DNA from: an uncultured Bryobacteraceae bacterium
Lineage (GTDB): Bacteria > Acidobacteriota > Terriglobia > Bryobacterales > Bryobacteraceae
Direction: 5' to 3'
Length of the DNA: 32,871 nucleotides
Assembly: GCA_955652915.1 (NCBI GenBank)
Contig: CATPCJ010000047.1
Location: 1 to 32,871, forward strand
The notes under the pieces are model-generated. The model saw only the letters and a list, made by a program, of their open reading frames with translations, was not told the origin of the DNA and did no database searches. Shown here piece after piece: positions 6,706-16,300 of this stretch (position 1 is the stretch's first letter; every line of letters begins with the position of its first letter). A program made the translations under genes and the position numbers.

Positions 6706-9390
6706 TCAGTTGCGGCGCTGTTGGCGATTGTTATTTTCTTTATCCACCGCCTGTTGCTTCTCGCGATTCAATTCCCACATGTCGACGCTCTGGTCGAAGT
6801 CGCCCAGCAGATACTTGCAGAAATAGTCGGCGCGGACCCAGGAGAAATAGTCGGCCACCGGTCCATAATTATGCCGCTGTCCTGGCAGCACGATCATGTC
6901 GAAGCGCTTATTGGCCTTGATCAATGCGTCCACCAAGCGAAGCGTGTTGCCGGGATGCACGTTGTCGTCGATATCGCCCGTCGAAAGCAGCAGATGCCCT
7001 TTCAGGTTCTTCGCGATATCGGAATTCTTCTCAATCTGATATTCGAAGCTGACGTTGCCATCCTTGTCCGTCACTTCCTTGACGCCGTGATGTTTTTCAC
7101 TCCACGCGCGATTGTAGAACTTGTTCTCGTGGTTGCCGGACTCCGAGACCGCCACCTTAAAGAAGTCGGGATAAATCAGCATGGCCGCGGCCGACATGAA
7201 CCCGCCGCCGGAGTGCCCCCAGATTCCCACGCGATCGATGTCGATGAATGGATAACGCTCCGCCAGTTGCTCGACCGCCGCTTTTTTATCCGCCAGGCCA
7301 TAATCGCGCAGATTGCCGTACCCGAAGGTGTGATACCACTTCGAACGGTGCGGATTTCCGCCACGATTGCCGACCTCGATCACGACAAAACCAAGCTGTG
7401 AGAGCATCACGTTCGGACTGCGCGGCGTGAAGGTCTTGTTGACGCTCTCCGTCTGCGGACCGGGATAGACAAACGCGATAATCGGGTATTTCCTGTTCGG
7501 GTCAAAATCGAACGGCTTGTACATGACGCCGTAAAGATCCGTTATCCCGTCGTCGGCCTTCACCTTGAAAGGCTCCGGAAATTTGAACCCGGCTTGCACG
7601 AGTGGCGCGAGATCGGTGGACTCGAGCGGCATAACCGTAGCCCCTTGGGCGTCGAATAGCACCGACTTGGGCACTGAGTTTACTCTGGAGCTGTTATCGA
7701 CGAAAAAACGGGCATCGTCGGCCATGCTGATGGTGTGCGACTCGTCGCCCGGATCCAACAATTTGATGCCGCTGCCATCCAGGTTCACGCGGTAGAAATG
7801 GACGTAGTACGGATCTTCGCCGTCCTCGCGTCCGCCGGCCGTTAAGTATGCAAAGCGATTCTTCTCGTCGATGCCCAGGATGTCCTCGGCGACAAATTCT
7901 CCATGTGTGATTTGATTTTTCAAGTTTCCGGATGCGTCGTAGAGATAATAGTGCCCCCAGCCATCGCGCTCGGACCAATACACCAATTCATTGCCATTGT
8001 TGATGACGCGAAGCGGTTTGGAGTCGATATAGGTATTCATGCGCTCCTGGATCACCGCTTTTACTTCGCCTGTGCCGGTGTCGGCCACGCAAATATCCAC
8101 GCGATGCATGTCCCGGCTGATGCGCGAGAAGTAAATCTTGTTGGAACCGGGAGCGGCCCACAAGCCTTCCGTTTTTTCATGCTCGCGCGCCCGTGCCGAG
8201 GCCCGATCCGTTTCGATGGAAATAGTCTGGTCTTTGAATCCCTCGGTTTTCATTGGCGTGCGGCTCTTGGCCGCGAGGTCGAACACTTCGAGATTCGCAA
8301 CCGGGGCGATGGCTTCTCCAGGCATCGTGTACGGGTACGATTCCAGCGTGGGCCGCGGGTTCGACAGTGAATTGATCACAAACAATTTTGCGACTTTGCG
8401 TTGATCCTGACGAACGACGGCGAACTTTTTGGAGTCCTTCGACCAAACGATGGCGATAGACGCGGCACGGGCATTCTTGTCCTGCACCTGGTCGGTGTCC
8501 GTGCGTACGTCGCCGGTCTGGTCCTGTTGATCCCGCTGGATGTCCAGCCGATCCATATCGTTGATGCGGCGTGTGTAGCTAAAGTCCTCGATACCATCGG
8601 TGGTGAGCCGGGTCTCGACGATGGCGGGATCGTCGGCCTTTTTCAAAGCTTTCGCGTAGTTGGCGGCGTCCATCATATACAGGTTGTGATTTCGGGCGAA
8701 CACAATAGTTTGGTCGTCGGGTGAGATGGATGCCCAGCGTGCCTTGCGAGGCGGACGCTCCTCCAGCAGCGCCAGCTTATTGGATACCAAATCGTACTCG
8801 AATGCCAGCGCTTTCGTTTTTGAAGGTTCGGCCGCGCGAGGGCCGGCAGCGCGTCGTTGCTGCGGGTCTTCGTTATCCTCATCGGGCGCCGCCGCCTGAG
8901 TAACCGCGGCCGCTTTCTTTTCGCCGGGAATAATGGCATCGCGCGGCACGTTGATCTCGAACTGTATGGCGGCTTCGTTTTTGACGAACTTGATGGTGCG
9001 GAATTCCAGATGCTGTCCTTCGTGCGGGAGGCCGGTGGCGGCGGTCAACAACGCCGCAAGTTTCGGCGGATCAAAAACCAGCGACTTCGTTTTCTTCCCG
9101 GGATCGACGACATAGAAGCGCCGCCCGCTATTGTTCTCGTAGGCATACCAGAACCGGTCGCCGGTATCCATCCAATGCGGCGTCACACTGGTATCGAAGA
9201 CCAGTTTGCCTGTCTTTGCGCTAGTCCAGCGCGCAGCCAGCTCGTAGTTCGCCTTGTTGTGCTTGACAGGCGCCGCGGCCGAAGCGGCGGTTGACGATGA
9301 ATTTACCGTATCGTCGGCGGCCGAAGCGGATGCGGCAAGCAGCATCGACAGGACAACGGACCCTGCAATGAAACTCAAGTGAATCTTCAT
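6706..9390 (-). CDS. Secreted S9 prolyl-oligopeptidase-family peptidase, large
   Basis: About 894 residues. A signal peptide (MKIHLSFIAGSVVL...ASASAA) is followed by a DPP-IV-type beta-propeller region (to about residue 620) and an alpha/beta-hydrolase domain. Catalytic residues can be seen: Ser in 'IWGHSGGGFM' (about 726), Asp in 'LLSTGDIDDNVHP' (about 806) and His in 'LPGQRHNYGP' (about 839). The family cleaves short peptides, commonly after proline. ATG at 9390 was chosen because the signal peptide begins there and an AAAGGAG lies 12 nt upstream; the frame extends to 9444 without a signal. Length is greater than the 630-residue relative at 12753-14648. The family is certain and the exact specificity is not. 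Confidence 0.93.
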   Translation of the reverse strand: MKIHLSFIAGSVVLSMLLAASASAADDTVNSSSTAASAAAPVKHNKANYELAARWTSAKTGKLVFDTSVTPHWMDTGDRFWYAYENNSGRRFYVVDPGKKTKSLVFDPPKLAALLTAATGLPHEGQHLEFRTIKFVKNEAAIQFEINVPRDAIIPGEKKAAAVTQAAAPDEDNEDPQQRRAAGPRAAEPSKTKALAFEYDLVSNKLALLEERPPRKARWASISPDDQTIVFARNHNLYMMDAANYAKALKKADDPAIVETRLTTDGIEDFSYTRRINDMDRLDIQRDQQDQTGDVRTDTDQVQDKNARAASIAIVWSKDSKKFAVVRQDQRKVAKLFVINSLSNPRPTLESYPYTMPGEAIAPVANLEVFDLAAKSRTPMKTEGFKDQTISIETDRASARAREHEKTEGLWAAPGSNKIYFSRISRDMHRVDICVADTGTGEVKAVIQERMNTYIDSKPLRVINNGNELVYWSERDGWGHYYLYDASGNLKNQITHGEFVAEDILGIDEKNRFAYLTAGGREDGEDPYYVHFYRVNLDGSGIKLLDPGDESHTISMADDARFFVDNSSRVNSVPKSVLFDAQGATVMPLESTDLAPLVQAGFKFPEPFKVKADDGITDLYGVMYKPFDFDPNRKYPIIAFVYPGPQTESVNKTFTPRSPNVMLSQLGFVVIEVGNRGGNPHRSKWYHTFGYGNLRDYGLADKKAAVEQLAERYPFIDIDRVGIWGHSGGGFMSAAAMLIYPDFFKVAVSESGNHENKFYNRAWSEKHHGVKEVTDKDGNVSFEYQIEKNSDIAKNLKGHLLLSTGDIDDNVHPGNTLRLVDALIKANKRFDMIVLPGQRHNYGPVADYFSWVRADYFCKYLLGDFDQSVDMWELNREKQQAVDKENNNRQQRRN

Positions 9391-9683
9391 AGAGACGACC
9401 AACTCCTTTGTCTTTCGAAACGCGGCCGGCGTGAGCACGCCCATTGGAACAATATATATCCCGCGGAGACGGATATACTAGTGGCTCGGTGTGATGGCGA
9501 CGCCACGCCACGTGTTGTTACTGTGCTGCGCGAAATTATCACCCTGCCGAGGCCAGTCTGAAGGCGTTGGAGTGATCTCGCGTACTAACCTATTAGGTTG
9601 TAGCTGTGAGCCGATGAGAATCAAAGAGCCCAAAAGCGGGCTGAAAGGGGTATACCTCAGGGTGGACACCGAGGGTAAGAGGC

Positions 9684-11573
9684 ATGCCGCTTAAGGCGAT
9701 GTCGGATGTAAATTCGCCGATTGTTCAGCGACGTTCTGGCAAGACGCCTGCGCTCGCGCAACCGCCGCGCAATCTGGTTTTGACCGGACTGGACTTTCAC
9801 TTTCCCGAGAACCGCACAGACGCAGTTGAGACGCTGGAATATGGAAAGTCGATGGGCAGAGCGTTGGCCGCCGCTCTCGATGGTGATGCGCGACTCACAT
9901 TCGCGCGGACCTTCTGTGCGTCGGCCATTAAAACGTACTGGTTCGAATGCCAGCGAGAGTTTGCTGAGCCGTGGTCGCTGCCCAACCACTTCCTGCCGCG
10001 GCCGAATACCGATCTCGATGAGCCTGCCGCATCTCTTGCCGGCTCCATGGGCCGGGCCGCCGCCCGTCTTGACGCAATCAAAGCCAGCTACCTCATCGGC
10101 GTGACGTACACCGTGATGCTGCCAGATGAAATCAGGTCGCGGCTGGGCGTCTATTACACGCCTCCCGGTTTGACGCGTCGCCTCCTCGATATGGCAACTC
10201 TGGCCGGAGTGGATTGGGCTTCGTGCCGTGTTTTAGACCCGGCATGTGGGGGAGGGGCGTTTCTTGCTCCGGTAGTGGCGAAGATTGCCGAGGAAAATCG
10301 TGGATGGTCCGCGAGCCGGGTTGTGAAAGCAATTGCTGAACGAGTCCGGGGCTTCGAGATAGATCCTTTCTCCGCCTGGGCCTCCCAGGTATTTTTGGAA
10401 GCGGCAGCAATGAAGCTTTGCCGTGAAGCCGGCGAACGCCTGCCGGCTGTCGTGGAAATCTGCAACAGTCTGTTAAGGCCCACTGTAGACGCCACCTACG
10501 ATCTGGTGATCGGGAACCCGCCCTACGGCCGCGTCACGCTCAATGCGGAGGTCCGGCAGCGGTTTCAGCGGAGTCTTTACGGGCACGCAAATCTTTATGG
10601 ACTGTTCACTGATTTAGCAGTCCAATTAACCCGGCGAGGTGGTATTATCGCGTATGTAACACCCACGAGTTTTCTCGCGGGAGAATACTTCAAGGCTCTG
10701 CGGACTGTTCTGGCAAACGAAGCCGCGCCGGTAAACATCGATTTTGTTTCGGTCCGAAAGGGCGTCTTCGAAGACGCTCTACAGGAAACCCTGCTGGCAA
10801 CGTACAAGCCTTCCACAACCGCTGCCGCTGCGACTGTTCATTTCATCTCGCCAATCGACTACGACAACGTAGAAGTGAAGCCAGCCGGAACTTTTGAGTT
10901 GCCTGCGCCCGTTGGGAATCCCTGGCTGATTCCCCGTACCTTGGATCAGCAGCAAATCATCGCTCGACTCCGGACAATGAAGCACCGTTTGAGCGATTAC
11001 GGATACGAGGTCAGCACTGGCCCTCTGGTGTGGAACCGCCACAAAAAGCAACTATCCGCACGGTCCGATAAGGGAGCGTTGCCGCTAATTTGGGCGGAGT
11101 GCGTCACGACGAACGGCCTATTTGTCTTTCGCGCCGATAAGAAAAATCACGCGCCCTTCTTCCGGCCACGGGACGGCGACGACTGGCTCATTTCTCGCAA
11201 GCCTTGTGTTTTGATGCAGCGCACGACCGCGAAAGAACAGAGCCGCCGCCTCATTGCCGCTGAGCTACCAAAGAAATTCGTTTCACAGCACGGAGCTGTC
11301 GTAATTGAGAATCACCTGAACATGATCCGTCCGATCGACGGTGTTCCAGTGATTCCACCGAAGGTGCTGTCCGCGTTCTTCAATACTGAGGTTGTCGATA
11401 GGGCTTTTCGATGCCTGAGCGGCAGCGTGGCCGTTTCCGCATATGAATTGGAGGCACTTCCACTTCCCCCGCCAGAAGCGCTTGCTTCGCTCGTGGAGCT
11501 AGTAAAGCACGGAGCCGATCGCGACGCGGTTGAGGAGGAATGTTCTCGCCTCTTTGTCATGCCGGAGCCGTAA
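9684..11573 (+). CDS. Type II DNA adenine-N6 methyltransferase of a PstI-like system
   Basis: This 629-residue protein contains an N6-adenine methyltransferase core. The S-adenosylmethionine-binding motif I is 'LDPACGGGAFLAP' (about 185-190) and the catalytic motif IV is NPPYG (about 278-282). The preceding 'GVYYTPPGLTRRLL' is typical of the Eco57I/TaqI-type N6 methylase fold. The large C-terminal region should read the target sequence. It modifies host DNA so that the neighbouring endonuclease does not cut. Its TAA shares an A with the endonuclease ATG (TAATG), so the two are coupled with the methylase first, the safe order. GAGGG lies about 10 nt before ATG 9684; a second ATG at 9699 also has a purine-rich lead. 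GC content looks slightly lower than in flanking genes, as expected for a mobile defence module. Confidence 0.92.
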   Translation: MPLKAMSDVNSPIVQRRSGKTPALAQPPRNLVLTGLDFHFPENRTDAVETLEYGKSMGRALAAALDGDARLTFARTFCASAIKTYWFECQREFAEPWSLPNHFLPRPNTDLDEPAASLAGSMGRAAARLDAIKASYLIGVTYTVMLPDEIRSRLGVYYTPPGLTRRLLDMATLAGVDWASCRVLDPACGGGAFLAPVVAKIAEENRGWSASRVVKAIAERVRGFEIDPFSAWASQVFLEAAAMKLCREAGERLPAVVEICNSLLRPTVDATYDLVIGNPPYGRVTLNAEVRQRFQRSLYGHANLYGLFTDLAVQLTRRGGIIAYVTPTSFLAGEYFKALRTVLANEAAPVNIDFVSVRKGVFEDALQETLLATYKPSTTAAAATVHFISPIDYDNVEVKPAGTFELPAPVGNPWLIPRTLDQQQIIARLRTMKHRLSDYGYEVSTGPLVWNRHKKQLSARSDKGALPLIWAECVTTNGLFVFRADKKNHAPFFRPRDGDDWLISRKPCVLMQRTTAKEQSRRLIAAELPKKFVSQHGAVVIENHLNMIRPIDGVPVIPPKVLSAFFNTEVVDRAFRCLSGSVAVSAYELEALPLPPPEALASLVELVKHGADRDAVEEECSRLFVMPEP

Positions 11574-12655
11574 TGACGGAACTGCCTGCCCTCCTGCCAG
11601 TATCGGAAATACAAAAACGGTTGTTTGAAATATTCCCCGAGGGAACGCCCAACAGAGGGTATTGCACCCGCGAAATTGCGGCGAAGACGGTGTTCGTGAT
11701 GCTCTATGCAGGAGCCATGGAACACAGCGACATCTTCATCCGTCCGAACCAAGTGACACGGATGACAGACGCGCAAACAAAACGAATCAGCGTGGACGAA
11801 CGATTCGCTTGGGCGAAGTCATCCTTAGCCAAGGAAAGAACTGAGATCCCTGGCCGCTGGTACGCCGTGGACTCCCGCGAGCCTATACGCGATGAAACCC
11901 TCCGAGACGGGTTCGTGCCGACCGGCGCTGTCGTCGTAAAAGCAAATATCCCGACGACCTCGAGCATTCCGCGTTACGCCTTGGCGTCGTCGTTTGCCAC
12001 ACTCTTCCATCCGAAACTAGCCGGAGATGCGTTGGCACAGGCAATAGCTGAATGGCAAGGTGAAAATTTATCCGCGAGCGCGCTTGCGCGCATTCAAATC
12101 CTCGGAAGAGGAGCGGTTGCTACCGCTCATGGCGTGATGGTCGTGTTTCCCAATGGTGAAACTCGCAAGCTCGTTGCTGGGCCGAGTTCCATCGTCACTA
12201 AAGCCGTGGTGGAGGAATTCTCAAAGCGATTCCTTGCGCGCACCGCCGTCATCTTCTTGAGTGAGAGCCGGAATAAGGTCGTCGCCAGAGATGAGAGTCT
12301 TGCAAAAGCGATTGGGTTGGCGATTCCGGCGGATCGGTATCTTCCAGATATTCTGCTCGTTGATCTAGGTCCCAAGCATCCGCTGCTTGTTTTTGTCGAG
12401 GTGGTCGCAACTGATGGCCCGATCAGTGCCCCTCGAAAACAAGCTTTTCTGGAAATCACCCGAACCGCCGGATTCTCCGACCATAACGTAGCCTTCGTGA
12501 CGGCATATCTGGACCGCAACCAATCGGCGTTCAAGAAAACTGTACCGGAGCTGGCCTGGAACTCGTTTGCCTGGTTCGCTTCGGAACCGGATCACATTAT
12601 CGTTTTCCGTGAGGGTTCGGTGGACCACACATCCCGCCTCTCGGATCTGTTGTAG
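11573..12655 (+). CDS. Type II restriction endonuclease, BsuBI/PstI family
   Basis: About 360 residues. The N-terminal domain has 'LLPVSEIQKRLFEIFPEG' and 'AAKTVFVMLYAGAME', as in the BsuBI/PstI endonuclease N-terminal region. The C-terminal nuclease core contains 'LPDILLVDLG' then 'LLVFVEVVATDGPIS' and 'RKQAFLEI', matching the family's catalytic PD...E pattern and the conserved 'GPI...R' segment (about 257-290). Known members cut CTGCAG, so that site is the best guess for this pair but is not shown by the sequence. The start is the ATG overlapping the methylase stop; an in-frame upstream ATG at 11540 lies inside the methylase gene and is unlikely. No separate controller gene is visible, so expression probably depends on coupling. 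Confidence 0.88.
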   Translation: MTELPALLPVSEIQKRLFEIFPEGTPNRGYCTREIAAKTVFVMLYAGAMEHSDIFIRPNQVTRMTDAQTKRISVDERFAWAKSSLAKERTEIPGRWYAVDSREPIRDETLRDGFVPTGAVVVKANIPTTSSIPRYALASSFATLFHPKLAGDALAQAIAEWQGENLSASALARIQILGRGAVATAHGVMVVFPNGETRKLVAGPSSIVTKAVVEEFSKRFLARTAVIFLSESRNKVVARDESLAKAIGLAIPADRYLPDILLVDLGPKHPLLVFVEVVATDGPISAPRKQAFLEITRTAGFSDHNVAFVTAYLDRNQSAFKKTVPELAWNSFAWFASEPDHIIVFREGSVDHTSRLSDLL

Positions 12656-12752
12656 GATGGGCAAACAACACTTCCCCCACGAATGAGATGTACAAACCGG
12701 CAAGGGGTCTTTAGCTATCCTTAGTAGAAACGTGAGTCGTGAGGTATTCGAT

Positions 12753-14648
12753 ATGAAAGTGTGTCTACTCGTACTTATCGTCGGCATCGCCTTAGCGCAG
12801 ACGCCGCTCACTCCCGCGCAGACACTACGAATTCGCAATATCTCCAACCTTAAATTCTCTCCCGATGGGAAACTGCTGGCCTTCGACGTTCGCGAGCCGG
12901 TGAAAGGCACAACGGCATCCACGCATATTTGGGTGCTCAATTTGAAGAGCGGCGAATTGCGGCAGTGGACCACTTCCGCCAAGAGCGAAACGAATCCCGA
13001 CTGGTCGCCGGATGGCCGCTATCTTGCCTTCTTGTCCAACCGCGAGGACAACCGGCAGATTTTTCTGGTGCGTGCCGATGGCGGAGAAGCGGAAAAGTTG
13101 ACCGAGGCGAAAAACTCGATTCAGAGCTTCCAATGGTCGCCCGACGGCAAGCAGATCGCCTTCCTCGCCGGCGAACCGAAAACAAAGGATGAAGAGGAGC
13201 GCGAGCGCGACAAGGCGGATGCTCGTGTCGTGGATCGCGACGAAAAGCACTCGCGCCTCTGGACGGTGGATATCGAATCGCGCAAGGTCGCGCAGTTGAC
13301 GCAGCGTCCGTGGCGAGTGCAAGAGTTTTGCTGGATGCCAGGCAACAAAGGATTTCTAGTCAAGGCCGGCGACCATCCTGAATCGGATCAATGGATCGAC
13401 AAAGTCTATACCGTTCCCGCCGCGGGAGGGAACTTCAGCGAGGTCGCAGCTCCGCGCGGACCCTTCCGCCATCTCAAGGTATCGCTTGACGGCAAGCAGT
13501 TCTCTTACCTCGGATCTCCCGGCGACGGTCCCACCACGCACGACTTATTCGTGATGCCCATTGACGGCGGCGCCGCCCAGAACCTGACTTCGGCGCGCAT
13601 CGATCGGCCCATCCCGCAATTCGACTGGCGTCACGACGGCTCCTTCGTCGCACTGGTGCAGCGCGGATTCAATCACGAGATCGACTCCATACGAAGCAAC
13701 GGCGTCGAGCGCATGTTTTCCGATTTCGGCCTGAACCCGTCCGACTTCGCCATGAGCGAGTCCGGTTCCGTTGCCATCGTGGCCGGCGACTCGACAACGT
13801 TGCCCGAAGTGTGGCTTGCATCTTCCGGCGGCGTGCTCAAACAGGTTAGCCACTTCAACGAAGAGTGGAGCAAAATTCCATTGCGGCCCGCGGAGCTGGT
13901 GAAGTATGCCAGCTTCGACGGCGCCATGATCGAAGCACAATTGGTGAAGCCGCTTGGTTATCAAACCGGCGCGAAACTTCCGCTCGTGGTGCTGGTACAC
14001 GGCGGTCCTACCGGCGCGTGGTCTCGGCGATTCAACGCTTGGGCGCAGCTTTTAGCCACTCGAGGCTATCTGGTGCTCTGTCCGAATATTCGTGGTTCCG
14101 TCGGCTACGGCCACAAATTCATCGAGAGCAATCGCAGGGATTGGGGCGGCGGCGATTACCAGGACGTCATGGCTGGAGTCGACTGGCTGGTGTCGCGTGG
14201 TGACGCGAATCCGGAGCGGCTGGGAATCGGTGGATGGTCCTACGGCGGATACATGGCCATGTGGGCCGTCACGCAGACCAACCGTTTCAAGACCTCGGTA
14301 GCGGGCGCCGGCATGTCCGATCTGGCTAGCGAATTTGGCACGGAAGGGAGCTCCACCGGGGACGAGTGGTTCTACGGAGTACCTTATGAGCATCTGGCCG
14401 ACTTCCAGAAATCATCGCCCATCACCTACGTGAAAAACGTAAAGACGCCCACGTTGTTGCTGCAAGGCGAAGCGGACCGCACCGACCCGATCGGACAGAG
14501 CCAGCAACTTTATCGCGCTTTGAAGCGATACGGCGTGAAGAGCGATCTAGTGATTTATCCGCGCGAAGGACATGGTATCGCGGAAGAGAAGCACCAGCTC
14601 GATCTGCTGGACCGCATGGTGAAATGGTTCGACGACGCCCTGAAATGA
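12753..14648 (+). CDS. Secreted S9 family peptidase (acylaminoacyl-peptidase-like)
   Basis: A 631-residue protein with a signal peptide (MKVCLLVLIVGIALAQ), a WD40-like PD40 beta-propeller and a prolyl-oligopeptidase catalytic domain. Propeller repeats include 'NLKFSPDGKLLAF', 'PDWSPDGRYLAFLS' and 'FQWSPDGKQIAFLA'. The catalytic triad is visible: Ser in 'IGGWSYGGYMAMW' (about 496), Asp in 'LLQGEADRTDP' (about 574) and His in 'REGHGI' (about 606). ATG 12753 is preferred over the in-frame GTG at 12732 because GAGG lies 9 nt ahead and the signal starts there. The gene ends exactly where a 32-nt inverted repeat begins. It is likely exported and digests oligopeptides. Confidence 0.93.
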   Translation: MKVCLLVLIVGIALAQTPLTPAQTLRIRNISNLKFSPDGKLLAFDVREPVKGTTASTHIWVLNLKSGELRQWTTSAKSETNPDWSPDGRYLAFLSNREDNRQIFLVRADGGEAEKLTEAKNSIQSFQWSPDGKQIAFLAGEPKTKDEEERERDKADARVVDRDEKHSRLWTVDIESRKVAQLTQRPWRVQEFCWMPGNKGFLVKAGDHPESDQWIDKVYTVPAAGGNFSEVAAPRGPFRHLKVSLDGKQFSYLGSPGDGPTTHDLFVMPIDGGAAQNLTSARIDRPIPQFDWRHDGSFVALVQRGFNHEIDSIRSNGVERMFSDFGLNPSDFAMSESGSVAIVAGDSTTLPEVWLASSGGVLKQVSHFNEEWSKIPLRPAELVKYASFDGAMIEAQLVKPLGYQTGAKLPLVVLVHGGPTGAWSRRFNAWAQLLATRGYLVLCPNIRGSVGYGHKFIESNRRDWGGGDYQDVMAGVDWLVSRGDANPERLGIGGWSYGGYMAMWAVTQTNRFKTSVAGAGMSDLASEFGTEGSSTGDEWFYGVPYEHLADFQKSSPITYVKNVKTPTLLLQGEADRTDPIGQSQQLYRALKRYGVKSDLVIYPREGHGIAEEKHQLDLLDRMVKWFDDALK

Positions 14649-14745
14649 AACAATGAGGTGACAGCCACCTCAATCACCGACCTCCAATGGCCGAACCCCG
14701 CAAGTTGGTTTGGCGGTGAATGAGGTGGCTGTCACCTCATTGTTT
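14648..14745. terminator. Long inverted repeat filling the intergenic gap; possible terminator
   Basis: The arms at 14648-14679 and 14714-14745 are reverse complements with one mismatch in 32. Each arm itself folds: tgaggtg/cacctca with a 5-nt loop. The right hairpin is followed by ttgtttt, as in an intrinsic terminator for the S9 peptidase gene. The mirrored left hairpin has aaaac on its outer side, so it would terminate on the other strand. The whole element occupies the space from the upstream stop codon to 7 nt before the downstream start. It may equally be a two-unit REP-like element. Confidence 0.7.
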
Positions 14746-14751
14746 TAAGTC

Positions 14752-16281
14752 ATGCCGAACATAGCCAAACCTCCCTGCGACGAAGCCGTAATCCTGTCCG
14801 GTGTCGCCGATCGTTCCTCCACACGTCCTTCGTGGGTGTTGGCGGCGGCCATCCTCGGTTCGAGCATGGTTTTCATCGACGGCACGGTTGTGAATGTAGC
14901 GCTCCCCGCGCTGCAGTCGGCCCTCCACGCGACGATCGGCGATGTTCAGTGGGTTGTCGAATCCTACGCGCTCTTCCTTTCCGCGCTGCTCCTCGCCGGT
15001 GGGTCTCTCGGCGATCTCTACAGCCGGCGCAAGGTCTTTGCGAGTGGAGTCATCCTCTTTTCCATCGCTTCGGCGTGGTGCGGCGTTTCTCCAAACGTCG
15101 GCCAGCTTATCGCCGCCCGTGCTCTCCAGGGCGTCGGTGGGGCGCTCCTCGTACCCGGCAGCCTGGCTCTGATCAGCGTCTCGTTCGCACCTGAAGAACG
15201 TGGCCGCGCGATTGGGACCTGGTCTGGCTTTACGTCCATCACGGCGGCTATCGGACCGGTGCTCGGCGGATGGTTTGTGCAGCACGCATCCTGGCGCTGG
15301 GTGTTCTTCATCAATCTGCCTATCGCGCTCGCGGTCTTGCTGATCGTCTGGCGCATGCCGGAATGTGGCGCCGGCATCAAAACGCGGCGAGTCGATTGGC
15401 CTGGCGCGCTGCTGACGGCAATCGGCCTTGGGAGCATTGTCTATGCATTCATTGAGTCCGCCCCGGCTGCGGGCGTGATCGGCGTTATCGCTCTCATCGC
15501 ATTCCTGTTGGTCGAAGCGCGCTCGCCCGCGCCAATGCTTCCGCTTGCTTTGTTCCACTCTCGAAACTTTACCGGAGCGAACCTCCTTACATTCTTTTTG
15601 TATTCCGCACTGAGCGGAGTACTGTTCTTTTTCCCGTTGGACTTGATCCAGGTTCAGGGGTACACAGCCACTCAGGCCGGTGGTGCATTACTCCCTTTCA
15701 TTCTGCTGATGTTCCTGCTGTCGCGGTGGTCCGGCGGACTCATAAAGCGCTACGGCGCCAAGCTACCCCTGGTCGCCGGCCCTCTGGTTGCAGCGGCTGG
15801 ATTCGCGTTACTTGCTAAGCCTGGCATCGGCGGTTCCTACTGGACCACATTCTTCCCCGCGGTGCTGGTACTGGGGCTAGGCATGGCGATCAGTGTGGCG
15901 CCGCTCACTACGACAGTGATGAGCGCCGCTGCCCAGGAACGCGCTGGGGTTGCTTCGGGCATCAACAACGCGGTTTCGCGCGTCGCCGCATTACTGGCGA
16001 TCGCGGTTCTTGGGTTGGTTTTGAACAGCGTCTTCAATCGCGCACTCGACCGGCGGCTGGACTTTCTCCGGTTGCCGGCTGAGATTCGGGAGCAGATCGA
16101 TGCTCAGCGGCCAAAACTCGCGGCCGCCGAATTAACCGACATCCGTGGCCGCCGTGCCGTTGAGGAATCGTTTGTCGCCGGTTATCGCATTGTCGTATGG
16201 ATCGCTGTGGTGCTCGGTATAGCGAGTTCCCTGAGCGCAGCCATCTTTATTGAGAACAACCACAGCGATGTCCCAACATGA
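14752..16281 (+). CDS. MFS drug exporter, DHA2 (EmrB/QacA) family
   Basis: The 509-residue protein has about 14 hydrophobic membrane segments, the number expected for the DHA2 proton-driven exporters. Motifs include '[15 protein letters not shown]' in the first segment, '[14 protein letters not shown]' (the MFS loop 2-3 motif), '[20 protein letters not shown]' and '[23 protein letters not shown]' (motif C and the family's WRW segment). It probably pumps a hydrophobic drug or metabolite out of the cytoplasm. The start lies 7 nt after a terminator-like inverted repeat and no good ribosome-binding site is seen, though no other start in this frame precedes the first membrane segment. The family is certain; the substrate is unknown. 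Confidence 0.93.
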   Translation: MPNIAKPPCDEAVILSGVADRSSTRPSWVLAAAILGSSMVFIDGTVVNVALPALQSALHATIGDVQWVVESYALFLSALLLAGGSLGDLYSRRKVFASGVILFSIASAWCGVSPNVGQLIAARALQGVGGALLVPGSLALISVSFAPEERGRAIGTWSGFTSITAAIGPVLGGWFVQHASWRWVFFINLPIALAVLLIVWRMPECGAGIKTRRVDWPGALLTAIGLGSIVYAFIESAPAAGVIGVIALIAFLLVEARSPAPMLPLALFHSRNFTGANLLTFFLYSALSGVLFFFPLDLIQVQGYTATQAGGALLPFILLMFLLSRWSGGLIKRYGAKLPLVAGPLVAAAGFALLAKPGIGGSYWTTFFPAVLVLGLGMAISVAPLTTTVMSAAAQERAGVASGINNAVSRVAALLAIAVLGLVLNSVFNRALDRRLDFLRLPAEIREQIDAQRPKLAAAELTDIRGRRAVEESFVAGYRIVVWIAVVLGIASSLSAAIFIENNHSDVPT

Positions 16282-16300
16282 GGACGTCGAGGTCGTCGCC

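Noticed and set aside
9491..9694. 67-codon plus-strand frame before the methylase, a candidate controller protein
   Set aside because: No helix-turn-helix pattern, no ribosome-binding site and overlap with the methylase start; not a C-protein.
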